From assembly GCF_009905375.1 (NCBI RefSeq), contig NC_133648.1:24881109-24945108 (forward strand): a stretch of 64,000 nt of DNA, written 5' to 3'. The notes below the pieces were generated by a model. The model made no database searches. It worked only from the letters and a program-made list of their open reading frames with translations, and had not been told where the DNA came from. The stretch comes from Apium graveolens (lineage: Eukaryota; Streptophyta; Magnoliopsida; Apiales; Apiaceae). The position numbers and the translations under genes are program-made. This document shows positions 1 through 12,394 of this stretch, one piece after another (the first letter of the stretch is position 1; each line of letters begins with the position of its first letter).

Positions 1-606
1 GAGACAAAGAAAAAAAAAGCTTGAAATAATCTTAAATAATATATCAAAATATGAAAAAGAGGGCAGAAGTGCGTATATAGAAATAAATAAGATCTTTAAT
101 TTTTCTTTTTGGTAATATGGAAATAGATTGTAGGGAGGGAGAGCACTTGTTATTTTTTGGGTTAGCAACAGGAGTAATATTTTTCACTTAACAAAGTCAA
201 GTATTTCCACATTTGTTTATTTGTATTTGTATATTCTACGTAATTTTCATAAGAATAAATGGTTATAATATTTGTGTACTAATTATATTTGTTTTATCAA
301 ATTTTGATATCTAGTTATGTTTTTTGATTAGCTAAAGATGCATACAAAAAGGAATAAATTACAGAAGTGCTATAATTTTATTATGTATAAAATGTGAAAT
401 TGGAAATTTTATTGGTGCCTTGGTATCTGGTTAGGTCTCAAAAGAACGTAACAGAAAGTGGCAACTACTGTCCTGGATAATTTGAGGGCTGTAGACTAGG
501 GGGATCCTCGTATTTCCAGGAGTAATATTATACACTAGTTGAACAAACAGAAACCCTGACCTGAACAAACTCAGCAGCATTACTCACTACTTCACTCTTT
601 TTAACC

Positions 607-644
<38 letters not shown>

Positions 645-650
645 TCCCAA
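1..650 (+). promoter_or_regulatory. Upstream region and 5' UTR of the BTB/NPH3 gene
   Basis: No supported gene. The stretch is AT-rich and leads into a pyrimidine microsatellite just before the start codon of the BTB/NPH3 gene, as is common in plant 5' UTRs. I could not fix a TATA box or start site, so the regulatory role is inferred from position only. Confidence 0.4.
609..639 (+). repeat. (CT)n microsatellite in the 5' UTR
   Basis: An uninterrupted CT dinucleotide run of about 15 units lies 11 bases before the ATG at 651. Pyrimidine tracts like this are frequent in plant 5' UTRs and are length-variable. It would make a usable polymorphic marker for this gene. Confidence 0.9.
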
Positions 651-3600
651 ATGGCATGCATGAAGTTGGGTTCCAAATCAGATGTCTTTTACAGGGATGG
701 ACAATCCTGGTCAGTCGTTTCTTCCTACTGGAGCATTATTGCATTTGCATTGTTCTTGTTTTGAATAAGATTACAGTTATGTAAGTACTTATACTCAAAA
801 GTGTGCTTAACCTTCAGGCTATGCTCGTCTGGTCTTCCAAGTGATATCGTTATCCAAGTTGAAGATACATCTTTTCATCTTCATAAGGTTTATTTTTCAC
901 TTCTCAGTTGTGAATTTTTTATAATATTAACATATTGTGTAATGTATGTGAGAGCTAATATGACAGATTTCCCTTATTTGTTCTTGTTAATGTTTCACAC
1001 TTTCACTACACTGTCATCCAATTTAGTGCATTACTCGTGCATGTAAGTTGTAACCATGCATAACATAAGACAATATATGACAGATTACACATTAGATCAT
1101 AGGTGAACTGAAAATATTTCCTGTCACCAGATTTAGACCATGGACCTCATGAAATGTTTTTCTAACCATTTTTCCTGAATTGGAAATTCATATCTGCATT
1201 CACTGATGTATTTGGTGTAGTAGTTCTAGTAGCAGCTAATGTCCCCCCGCCCTTAAAAAAAAAACACCTCACCAAAGAATTATTCGTTTGAATGTAAACA
1301 GTCCTCTATTTCAGGAAGAGAAAGTACTATAAAAACAATTCAGCCGTCTTAAATCTAATCGATTAATTTAACTGTAAGAAATAATGATCTTGATAACTGA
1401 TAGTATTTGTAACAAACTGATATAGTTTATGTTTTCATTTACATGCTCATCCAGAATTTTCACACTTTCTAAACCTGTAAATGTCCGTCTGCAGGATCAT
1501 CAATGCGTAGCTATATACTGTAGCTTCATTGCTCTGGATCACTGCTCATGATTGATTATTTTCTATTTGATAGATGTTTATGAATTTTTTTAATAGTATA
1601 CTATGTACCATTATCTTTTTTGGCCTGTCTTGCAGTTCCCTTTGCTTTCCAGAAGCAGGGCACTGGAAAATCTCACAAGAGATTCTTCTCCTGATGAGAA
1701 TGAGGGTGTAGATTATAAAAAATGTCTTTTGCGACTCCATGATTTACCTGGAGGAGCTAAAACATTTCTTCTAGTGGCCAAGTTCTGTTATGGTGTTAAA
1801 ATCGATCTTACTGCAAAGAATGTAGCAAGGCTTAGGTGTGCAGCCGAGTATCTTGAGATGTATGAAGAATGCGGAGAAGGCAACCTTGTTAAACATTCAG
1901 AAACTTTCCTCAATGCAGTACTTGAAAACTGGATAGATACGATCAAAGCTCTTGAAACATGTGAAGAAGTTCTTCCTTACGCAGAAGAGCTGCACATTAT
2001 ATCAAGATGTATTGATTCACTAGCAACAAAAGCTTGTTCAGATCAACCTTTGTTCAATTCGCCTGTGTCAGGACGTAATACTGGTCTGAGCCCAGAAAGA
2101 ACGCTTGTTTGGAATGGAATATGCACAGCTTCAAAGCCACAACATGTGAGTGAAGATTGGTGGTATGAAGATGTATCTTTCCTTCGTTTACCTTTATACA
2201 AAAGGCTGATCTTGGCTGTTGGTTCAAGAGGTATGAAACCAGAGAGGATTGCTGGGTCCCTTATCTTTTATGCTAAGAATTATCTCCCTCAGATGGGCAC
2301 ACAATTAAACTCTCAGAACGGAAACGGTGCTGGTCCACAGTTAAATCTATCTGCATCATCCGAGGCAGATCAAAGAATTGTCCTAGAAGAGATAGTGGAG
2401 CTTTTACCTGATCAGAAAGGAGTAATACCAACAGAAATGCTACTAAAGCTTCTTCGAACATCAATGATCTTACATGCTAGTCAATCTTGTCGAGAAAATT
2501 TGGAAAAGAGGATTGGTGCTCAACTGGATCAGGCAGTTCTTGTCGACCTACTTATACCAAATATGGATCACTCAGTAGAGACTCTCTATGACAATGACTG
2601 TGTTCAGCGGATACTCGATCACTTCATGGCAGTAGAAAAGGATGTGACTGATACTCCCTTTAACTGTTTGGTGGATCAGGAGCAATTCCCTGGAATCCCA
2701 CAATCACGTAACCCATTAACAATGGTGGCTAACTTAGTTGACAGCTACCTGGTTGAGATCGCGTCTGATGTCAACTTAAAGTTGCCTAAATTTCAGTCAC
2801 TTGCTGCTGTACTACCCACGTACTCAAGGCGACTGGATGATGGAATTTATCGTGCATTTGACATATACCTTAAGGTAAAACTTGTTTTTAATACGTTACA
2901 TGACTATATTATCTTCTCCAAAATTCATTTTAATTATTCTGGAGTTAATCCTCTCTTAGTAATCAGAACTACCAGAAGACGCTTGACTGCTACTAATCAT
3001 CAAAAGAACAAAACCAAAGATCACGTGATCATGTTTTTTTAATTATATTTAGAAGATTTTGCAAGATAGAAACACAAGTACAAAATGCTATTTTTTTCAG
3101 TGTTATGAATGGCTAAACTGCTCTAAAAGCAAACCTTGCAGAGTTGCAAGAATCTTCCCCCGAGATAAATGTTTATTTTCTAGCTGATTCCAGTTGTTGA
3201 GTGTTTCTAATGGCAGTGAAATAGGCTTATATAGTCAACTTTGTGCTCTTAAGCTTTAGTCACTTCAAGTAGATAAACTTTCATGAGAGTCAAATTTCTG
3301 GGTTGATATTACCTGACCTATGTTTGTTCAGATCTGTTGGTTGTTCAAAAATGGTTGATTTAACTTTAAATTAGCTCTTCTAGTTCATTAGATGTCCTGT
3401 ACTACCCGATGTTCTTCTCTCATCAACTTGAACTGTCCTAGATTATATGTACTTTAGTTCATATGACACCCGAATTTTCCACTCTTGTATTTGATTTCAG
3501 GCACACCCCTGGGTTACAGACTCTGAAAGGGAACAACTTTGCAGGCTGATGAACTGTGAGAAGCTGTCTCTAAACGCTAGCACTCATGCAGCTCAAAATG

Positions 3601-4040
3601 AGAGGTTACCCCTTCGAGTCATTGTCCAAGTTCTGTTCTTCGAACAGCTTCGCCTCCGTACATCTGTATCGAACTGGTTCTTTGTCTCAGACAATGATTC
3701 ACAAAACCCAACTGGAAATTTAGCACTTGCAAGATATGAGAATGCCATCCAACCAGCATTCGGGGAAAAACAGATTGTTCATTTTGACGAGATGAGAGAG
3801 CGGTTTTTTGATCTGAAAAAAGAGTGCTTGTGCATGAAACAGGAGATTGATAAGATTATGAAGACAAAGGGGAGTTGGAACAGCTTCTTAAAATTGTTTG
3901 GACTGAAACTGAAGATGAAATCATGTCAGCCAAAAGCAGCCAAGAAGAAATGCAATGCTGAAGTTGTGCCCCCAACATCAATCACACCACTTCTGAATGG
4001 AAAACAAGATGAAGCAGCCAATTGTGAGTTGGCACACTAA
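651..4040 (+). CDS. BTB/POZ and NPH3 domain protein (NPH3/RPT2-like), 635 aa
   Basis: Exons join(651..709, 818..887, 1636..2874, 3501..4040); all introns are GT-AG and the frame closes at 635 aa. The protein opens MACMKLGSKSDVF, typical of the At1g30440-like branch of the NPH3/RPT2 family. A BTB/POZ fold covers about residues 28-135 (GLPSDIVIQV, FPLLSRS, LVAKFCYG). The NPH3 domain runs from about 217 (DWWYEDVSFLRLPLYKRLI) to about 505 (NERLPLRVIVQVLFFEQLRLR). A C-terminal coiled coil lies near 549-577 and is followed by a lysine-rich tail. Family members are substrate adaptors for CUL3 ubiquitin ligases, acting at the plasma membrane in phototropism and auxin-dependent growth. The start is chosen because it restores the family N-terminus and because the short second exon is phase-compatible. 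I see no C-terminal 14-3-3-type RxS motif. Family assignment is sure; the exact orthologue is not. Confidence 0.93.
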
Positions 4041-5239
4041 ATTTTATTTTATTTCTCTCCAAATAAGAATAACAGGAAGAACTATCACTTCTTTTATTTA
4101 ATCTATTAAGTTCATTTTGCTAGTGCTATGGATTTCATTATGTTGAAGCAAGTATTCAGTTTGCTCCTTAGAATTATGTCTTTCTTGGAATATTGTTCCC
4201 TTTATGATTCTAAAAAAGTTTTGCTTTTGCTGTGAAATGCATCTCCTCATCTTAGATAAATTTATTACATTGTTGTATCTGCAGTTCTATTTTCTGTAAT
4301 CATATAAATCCTTTACATTTGTCATTTCTTATAATCATCTATAATCATAGATGAACAGTTACACTATGGTGAACTTGGGCTACTCAGAGACCTAAAACTC
4401 TAGTGTGTAAATGTACTACAAATATTACTTGAAACTGCAGGTTTGATGGGCAAGAAGTATCTGTAACAGTTACATAAGGAGAAATAATGAACCAACAAGT
4501 ATCCAGCAAACATTATAGTGGAAGAAGCTTTACACCCAGGGCCACCATTACCATAAGTCAAATTTGAGCAATAATTGAATTACTAGCTTTTTGATCAACT
4601 TAATATCACTACTGTAAAGGCAATCAACCTTTATGAATTATAAGGATGATACTGCTTTCTGATCTCACAGTTGCATACAAATGGTTTTAAGTTAATCAAG
4701 GCTTAACCTATCGTATACCTCTGACCTCTCTCTTTTTGCCGATAAGGGGTCTGAGGGTTAAAGTCTCGCCGGACTCCTACCATACCGAGAGAGGGGAGGC
4801 ATCCATTGTGCTCCCTCTAAGGGTAATAATTCATCTTCTCACTTACATACTAGCAAAATGCAGAATAAACGTGGTAAATAAGTGGTAAGAGAATCAGAAT
4901 GCACATAATTCGTATATTAACATAGTCATCACTACAGTTAAACGCTTTTATATGTTCTCAAGAAGGAAACCATTACCATTTTTACATCAACAGCACAATA
5001 ATACAGAAAAACAAAAATGTAGTAGAAAGACCTAATGTTCCTTTTTTGTTTACCCCTTCCCCCTAGTATCTTTATTTCATTTTCTGGGTATTATTCCATT
5101 AAATAATTATTAAAAGGAACACTACTGACACCAAAACCGCTCCTCTTATCCCCTCCAATTTATCTCCAAAACAAAAAAAAACGAGAATTTAGGTATTTCA
5201 AACATTTAAGCCTAATTTACAGGTGTGATACTTCGGACA
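4041..5239. other. Intergenic, 3' ends of two convergent genes
   Basis: This 1.2-kb stretch separates the stop codons of the BTB/NPH3 gene (+) and the RING-VWA gene (-). It contains both 3' UTRs. A short GC-richer patch at 4725-4815 looks like a decayed repeat, but I cannot assign it. No further gene is supported. Confidence 0.5.
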
Positions 5240-8200
5240 TCACCTTGGCTTTGGTTGAAGAAGCCTATAAGCTAATGGACTCCCCAACAATGTGGCCTGA
5301 GAACGACTAAGCATCTCAGTCATTGACCGTGTTTGATAGGCTTGAACAAGACTTGAACTGTCTACAGAATCACCTCTTGAAGTCGCTCTCTGCCAAGAGT
5401 GCGAGCTTAGTCCAGATAATATATATGCCCTACCGGATGCCTCGTATACATGTCTGCTTGCCATCCTCTCTTGCATCTCCTTGAGCTCCGCATCCAATGC
5501 AATACATAGATGGTCGTGGGCCCTGGCTGATACAGTCTGCGACAACATGTTACGACAACTTTCAAGGATTGAAATTGCACCAGCTAGGTCACCCTGTTCA
5601 GCTGCAGCACGAGCTTCAGCCATTGACTCAGCTGCTTGCAGCCTGTTCCTTTGCCTGTCGACTTCAATGGACACTATGTCTTGTCCAGCTATTTCAGGTC
5701 TCATAATCTTAACAATATCACTATCCAGTGTTACTGTTTGCTTTGTTAGCGGATTAATATAATTCGATCTTACTTTCAGAATCGATGTTTCTTTGTTCAA
5801 AATCTCTTTGGGCAGATTCACTGAAACAAGAAAATCCCTTTCTTCATCCGCATACAAATCACCAACTTCGACATAAGCAGTCTTTCCATTAGGCATCATG
5901 TGGTTTGGGTAGCTACCTGTTTTTATAGATCCCAGACTAATCCGAGAGTCAACAGTCTCTATAGTCAGATGTAGTTCTTTAACAACTACACTCAGAAGCC
6001 CCCCTATGCATTGAGCAAATGCATCCTGAATTGTGCCTTCCTTTTCAATGAAAGAAAAGGTCCCTCCTGAAGTCTCAGAGATTGAGTGCATCAGTGAAGC
6101 ATCGTGATCTGTGCCGAACCCAAAAGCATGCACTGGAACTTTAACACCATGACTCTCCTTTCCGTGAATGGATGTAGGAAGCAGCAACTCATAATTAGGT
6201 TCACTTTGGCTGCCTCTAGAACCACTTATGGTATATGTATCCTGTCCATCTGAAAGAAGTATTATACTGGAAACTGCATTTTTTTCCCTTCGATCTTCCA
6301 TCGCCTTTGCACCCTTTCTCAAGCCCTCAGCAATATTCGTTCCACCATTTGCAACTAAAGAGTTAACTGCCTGCAGTGCCTGCTGTCTTCCTGTCTCAGA
6401 CATACGACTGAGGGGGAATAGGCGGCGTGCTGTTGATGAAAAGGCTATGACTGTCAACCGATCATTTGGGCCAAGGTTCTGTATAACAAACCCCATGGCC
6501 CGCTTTAGCAATGCAAGTTTAGTACCTGCCATGCTGCCACTGATGTCAAGGATAGTGACAAGGTCAACAGGAGCACGAGGAGTCTGAGAAATTGGGGACA
6601 AATTAGACTGATTAATACTGTGACCTGAAAATGAAACAGGAGCCTTCAAATGGATCAGTACGGTGAAGTTATTAGAAGCATTGTACTGGGGGACTGCTGG
6701 AACTTCTGGGTATGTTTCGACATTTATTGTTGTGCAGGACACTGTATCTGCATGATTTTTAACTGTTAAAATTTCCTCAATACTCTCAGTTTTATGATCT
6801 AAGGACTCATCATCATCAAATACAGCAGGCTCAGGAGACTGCAATATTTGTGTGTCATGTCGATTAGAATTAGGACGACGAGGCAGTCTACGGACAACTG
6901 TCATCATACCATTGTTGTGCAGCCAGCCAGCAGGATCAACTCTAGACCTTCCAGAAGGAAGTTCCAGGGTAGGACCTTGACATGGAATCTCTTTCCACTT
7001 TGCTCTACAAACTGGGCAGAGTTGATTTCCATGTTTTACATTTGATGCAATACAATGGAAATGAAAGGAATGTGAACACTCTGCGGTGAAAATAGCATTG
7101 CCATCCCCAAGTTTCATATTAGCCAAACATATGGAGCATGTTTTCTGGAAATACAAAGAACAAAACAAATTTTAGTAGAAGGCTATATTGATTATTGATT
7201 GTACAAAAGAGAGCTAATCTAACAACAATAGATGGTATACAAAGATGACGCAGGAACAGAATCAGATAATCACATACAGCAGTGAAACAAATTATAACTT
7301 TTGAGTTTTGACATAAGTATCCATTTCAATCCATCCTTGTGTATCATTCCCATACATAACATTTCATAATAGTTGCAGTTCGAAAGTACTCGAACCCGTA
7401 AACAATATACAGTGTGTCTCATAAGTTAATTTTATTTTGTCACTAAATCATATGGATCTTATATTTGATAAGATTTTCCAGGATTTTATAGTCAGATTAG
7501 TTGATTTAAGGAGATTAACTAAATTTGAATACATAAGGTTAATTGATTGTTGTGGTTAATCTGCTACTGGCTAATCCAAATAAGATAAAAAAGGTAGTTT
7601 CAACATATATTCCGACAAATGGTTTCTAGCTTGTGTTATTGCAGATGTTTAGATATTTACTCGTGTTATCAGTCCATGTAGAAGGTCGAAATGATGCAAG
7701 TAAAACAATAAATTCTAAAATGGCTACAAGAAAAAATTACTCATAACACATTTAGCCACAGAGGAGGCACCAGAACACTCAAACTTATAGTCAACAAATG
7801 AGTTCAGTCCACCCATGAACTACTTTTCTCCACAAGGAACCAAAGATAAGGAAAGAAAGTAACAGACTGTAGTCCACCTTTGACTATGTTGGCAAACTGA
7901 CAAGAGCTTAATAATGACTATAGTCAATAAATGTAAAATGATTTTTTTTCCAAATAGTTTCAAAAATATATCCTGCTATAATTATGATCTTGCAAGAAAA
8001 CAAAGGCCACAGAGCAAGCTACATAATTATAATTTTACTTCATGTTCTACATGTACTAGTATGAATCCAATATAGACAAGCAAATCGAATAATTAATTGA
8101 TTGGCGGCCCATCCCTATCACATACCCCTCTGTTATTGTTAATAAGAAACCGGAGAAAGCATGCTCTCCGGTTCAAGCATTTTCAAAAACAAAAAACTGA

Positions 8201-8888
8201 TACAAGCAAATATGCAGAAGCCTAGATTGATACACAGTCTTCAAACTAGGCGGTGTGATAATACAAGGCATCAAGCAATTTAATAAATTCCAAGAAAAGT
8301 ATGAAAACATCATAGAAAAGGTCAATAATTTACCATCTCTTATTCTCTTATACAATTAAAACCTTCACAGTTCCATTTTGTTTGTCTTAATAATACATAT
8401 AACATTTCTTGGCAAAAAAATCAAAGACACCAACATTAATCTTTGCTTGTTAGAACTAGTAACACACAAACAAAGAGATGCAAAGAAGAAAAGTAAATGA
8501 AAAGAGGGGTCTAAAAAGATTGAACTTTTTAAAAGTCAGTCAAGCAGAATAAATTAAGTGTAGAATTACAAACTACAAGTGTGAGAAACACACATTAAAA
8601 GCAAAAGGAGAATTAAAGGGCTTAAAAAAAGACTAAACTTTTCAACAGTAATGCAAGTATCATATGTTAAGATTTAACACACACAGAAGCAATAATAAAA
8701 AGTTAATGAAGTAAGAAGACCTTAGACGAAGAAGTGCTGAAGCTTTTAGATAAGTGAGCAGAGCCAAAGGTCCAGGTGGTGGGAGAAAGCAAAGATCTTT
8801 CAGGAGAGTCATGAGTAGCTCCGGGAGGAACATAAACACAGAGGTTGAAGCCAAGTGCTAGCTTGAGTTTTCTCCATTTGCTGCTCAT
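5240..8888 (-). CDS. RING and VWA domain E3 ubiquitin ligase, WAV3/EDA40-like, 690 aa
   Basis: Exons complement(join(5240..7144, 8721..8888)). Exon 1 gives MSSKWRKLKLALGFNLCVYV, the family N-terminus; the 1.58-kb intron is GT-AG and in phase 0. The RING finger spans about residues 59-102 (C59-x2-C62, C79, H81, H84 or H86, C87, C99-x2-C102). A VWA domain follows, with MIDAS motif DISGS near residue 255 and LLSDGQDT near 355. The C-terminal part is the usual helical region ending in the RLLQPKPR tail. The 690-aa length fits Arabidopsis WAV3 relatives (about 680-740 aa), which are RING ligases acting in root gravitropism and embryo sac development. I infer a cytosolic E3 ligase. All RING metal ligands and the MIDAS motif are present, so it looks functional. 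It converges with the BTB/NPH3 gene. Confidence 0.93.
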
Positions 8889-9187
8889 TTTTAAGTAAAT
8901 GGGAAAGCTGAGTGTGTGTGTTTTAGGAAAGTGTAGGTGGGTGTGCACAATAAGCTGAGTGAGGGGTGTAAATACAAGAACCAGAGAGAGAGACTGATCT
9001 GAGAGTGTGTGTGTTGGGGTTTTTGACTTTAAGGTGTTGAGAAGTAAAAGGTGGGGAAAAGAAAATTCAATGCAAACATTGTATTAATGGAGTGCTGGGG
9101 CCTTTTTTAAAGTCATACTAATGGACTCATGAGAGTGCTCCACTTGTTTTCTGGGAGCAATTATATCAGGCTATCTCACTTTTTTCC
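8889..9187 (-). promoter_or_regulatory. 5' UTR and promoter region of the RING-VWA gene
   Basis: On the minus strand this stretch has CT- and CA-rich segments (8985-9020) typical of a plant 5' UTR. A repeat cluster begins at 9188, so the unique upstream sequence is short, about 300 bp. I could not place a clear TATA box. Confidence 0.4.
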
Positions 9188-9804
9188 CAGTGTTCTAAAA
9201 ATAACCGATTTTACCGATTAATTATTTCAATATACTACGCTGATTTGATTTTATAATCTGATTAATCACTGCACTTTTTTCTTAAATTTATATATTTAGT
9301 TTAATAAATTAATTATTTTTATATTTTATTAAATATATCCGATTAATGCTCTGATCAATCAATCCGATTAATCATCGATTATCCAATTAATCACTAAAGG
9401 ATAGCTATAACGAATAATGCCGATTCCCGCTTTTTAGAACAAAATCTCAGCTTATCTATGTTCTAAAAATTCCCCATAAATATCTGATTCATCTCTAACA
9501 AATTATTTAATTGATTTAATTTTTAAAATCTGATTAATTTTTACGAATTTCTTTTATTGAAGTATATATAATTATTTATTTAAATTAAATTACTAAATTA
9601 ATTTAAATATAAATAATTATAGAAATTATGATATAATAAATATAGATTGCTTAATAAATAACTAATATAATTATAACAATATATTAAATATAATTTAATA
9701 TTATAATACATCCGATTAATCCTTTAGATTAATCCCCGATTTTTAATAAATTTTAAATCGGTAACTCGATCGATATTCTCCGATTCCCGATTTTTACAAT
9801 ACTG
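9188..9804. repeat. Two adjacent MITE-like elements rich in CCGATTAAT
   Basis: Two AT-rich units lie head to tail. The first runs from TGTTCTAAAAA (9191) to its inverted copy TTTTTAGAACA (9431-9441). The second runs from TGTTCTAAAAAT (about 9459) to ATTTTTACAATAC (about 9803). Both carry degenerate CCGATTAAT words, and GATTCCCGATTTTT near their right ends. A third relative is at 60291-60634. They look like small non-autonomous DNA elements. I could not confirm a target duplication, so the superfamily is open. Confidence 0.6.
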
Positions 9805-11407
9805 ATCTTATTACAATAAGATGCATGTTATCGTTGGTGAAGAATACGATTTTATTATTATCGAATAATATAAGATTGCGTCGTGAACATATAATTAAGG
9901 GGGAGTTTTGAAAAAATTAAGATTACGTGGAAATATTTGTCACAAAATTAAAAATTTATAGCCGCTAGTTCTTAAGATGATGTAGGAAGCTAGGTTTATG
10001 AAAAGACTCAATTCGAGTCCTTCCACCTTAGTTATGTTCCTGGGCGTTACTTAAAAACTGTGGTCAGAGTTTATTAAACCGACAAATGTTATGATGATTA
10101 ATTGAAGATATAAAAACACGCTAAATTTGCATATATGGGTTCTGTAACAATGGACCATATATTTGGAAATGATTCTGAATGCCACCATAAATAAATTAGT
10201 CTCCAGCGGTTAAAAACGGGGTCCAAAATATGCCCCCAATAATATTTTATTTTATAATATATTGTTCCATTTTAGCCATACAAATCCGTTTCTCACCCTA
10301 TTTGTGAAAACAACAGTGAGAAAGTAGTAGTAATGGCACCTTTTTAGTAAAATATAAAAGCATATGATATGGAGGATTCACTTGAAGTGGAGTCAAGTTT
10401 CTTCTTCACAACTCATGATTCCAAGAAGAATACATTATTTACAAGGGGATTATATTTCTCATCTTCCTCTTAATATTTGCAAAGTTGTATCACTCATCTT
10501 AGTCAACTGGGAATAGTACTGCTGCAACAATCTATCTATGGGAATTCCTTGTATGTTGAGTTGCCACATTCATAAATATTCTCTCAACTTTCAAGTCTCC
10601 CCTTGCAATGGAATATCAAGACATAATGAGTAGTCTCCTCCTCTCCTTTATATTCTCTTTTAGGTAACATATGCTTTATAACAAAACAAATCACCATGAG
10701 GAGCTAGGAGTTGAAAATAAAAAAGTTTAAAGCTAAATGAATGCATGAAATGAGTAGAGATGCATTAAACAAGGAAAAAAGAATCGTTTTGATTAAAATA
10801 CTACACCCCCCCCCCCCCCTTTACTGGCAGATGCATCATGCATGGGATAGGATTCCCTAGCTTTAACATGTACACATTTTTGCAGGGGGGAAAAGGTCAA
10901 CTACAAAGCTCACCTTTCTAACAAATTTACTCCATCATATATAAGAGTACATCCGTGTGGATGTGTGAGAGAACTCTTTTAATTACCATTGCCCCCTGAG
11001 CTTCAAGCACTTAAAAAGTATGCAGATATGAGAATCTATGATTTGTGCCACTATAAGCTAGCCTAGCTGCTTTGTGCCATGCATGCATAGGTATTCCCCT
11101 TGGATGCAACATCACCGCATCAAACACCATGACATCACCTGCATTAATTTGTCTTTCGGGTTCACCACAAAATTATAAGAATATCGGGGATGATAAGGGA
11201 GTCGAACATGAATAGTCTACTGACCTGAATTCTAATACCATATTAAAAAATAATTACTTTAAAATTTGAAGGTTTTCGAATCCTTAATATTATATTAGTA
11301 TTCTAACGTAAGCTAGTATATTTAAATTTTATTTATAGGATGTCAAGACTCATGTGTTGAAACGGATAGAGTATGTGAATGCGAATGTTGACATAAGGAA
11401 TCACACA
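9805..11407. other. Intergenic, no gene recognised
   Basis: AT-rich DNA between the MITE pair and the MULE. It includes a homopolymer of 14 C at 10806-10819. A short stretch around 9961-10045 has a tRNA-like B-box word (attcgagtcc) but no convincing partner. No coding region or RNA gene is supported. Confidence 0.5.
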
Positions 11408-11416
11408 GTTGTATGG
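11408..11416. repeat. 9-bp target site duplication of the MULE, left copy
   Basis: The word gttgtatgg lies immediately outside the left terminal inverted repeat and is repeated without mismatch at 34148-34156. Nine base pairs is the standard Mutator duplication length. Confidence 0.92.
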
Positions 11417-12060
11417 GGTTTCGTCCCTTTTTTGGTATATTAGAATGGAGAAGTCATTTTTTTGGTACATCTGTTCAAAAAATTCCATTTATGGTACAGA
11501 ACGCCTATATTTGTGGGATTCTACAACTGACACCCAGAACAAGTGGCGTTCTGGGGTCATTTTATTTATTTTTTTCTTTTTTTCCCGTGATGAAATTGTG
11601 TTAGTGTTTTTGAACAAAATAAAATTAGATAATGGCCTATTTTTGGACTCTCATATTAAAAAAATGGAAAATGTTTTTAGTATTTTTTTTTGTTGGCTTG
11701 TAATGTAAACCTAATTTATGTGTGTATTTTTTAATTTAAATAAAAAACCGTACAAATAAGATTTTTCTAACTCCGAAAAGGGTGTAGTGCAATGTGAGTG
11801 TATAATTTTTAGGTGAGTGCATGTTTTGGCACGTGCGTACGTAAATAACCGTAGTTTTTTTGGGATCCAAATTTTTTTGTTGTGTTGTAATGTAAACCTA
11901 TATTTTGGGAAAATTTTAATTTTGAATTAAAAATTTATATGGCCCACACTTTTGTAGCTTCGAAAATGGTGTCTTGAGTGGCGAGTGCGTAATTGTCATG
12001 GGAGGGCAAATTTGTGCACGACATATTTAAATAACCGGAAATTTGTTTAGGTCCATTTTG
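11417..12060 (+). repeat. Left terminal inverted repeat of the MULE
   Basis: Matches the reverse complement of about 33495-34147 along most of its length. Shared landmarks are GTCATTTTTTTG near the end, AGAACGCC, the GGGGTCATTTTA and CCCGTGATGAAATTG blocks, and ATAACCGGAAATTTG at the inner edge. Within it, 11539-11562 forms a small inverted repeat (cccagaac ... gttctggg). Subterminal blocks with GTAGCTTCGAAAATGG and GGCGAGTGC recur at 11951 and again at 12148, so an extra copy lies just inside the TIR. Confidence 0.88.
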
Positions 12061-12394
12061 TATGTATGTAAAAACATTTGGAGTCTGTATGATTAAATAA
12101 TAAATAAACATTTGGAGTTTTTTTTATTAAAAACTAATATCACTAACACTTTTGTAGCTTCGAAAATGGTGCATTGAGCGGCGAGTGCTTAATTGTAAGC
12201 GAGGGCATGTTTGGGCGTAATTGGCAAAAAAATTGTATATGTTACATTTTAGTTTTTAATTTGAAACTCGAGAAAGGGTGTCATGAGGGATAAAGAATTT
12301 AAAAGTACGTTGTAACAGAAAGTGGATAATGAAATGATAAAGTAGGAAGTACATTGCAACTGAAAAAGGGATAATGAAAGAACTCTCAAATTCT
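12061..12394. repeat. Extra subterminal repeat block inside the left TIR
   Basis: Positions 12140-12225 repeat the TIR block at 11945-12025 (cttttgtagcttcgaaaatgg, then gcggcgagtgc), with mismatches. Multiple subterminal repeats are common at transposase-binding ends. The remainder up to 12394 is the 3' flank of the small gene that ends at 12395. Confidence 0.6.

Noticed and set aside
9188..9804. One 617-bp hAT element with CAGTG ends
   Set aside because: The ends CAGTGTTCTAAAAAT and CAGTATTGTAAAAAT match, but the flanking 8-mers differ, and internal inverted ends split the region into two units.
9961..10045. Possible tRNA gene
   Set aside because: Only a B-box-like word; no A box at the right distance and no cloverleaf that I can draw.
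10806..10819. C14 homopolymer as a G-quadruplex element
   Set aside because: A single long run without partner runs; more simply a slippage-prone homopolymer.
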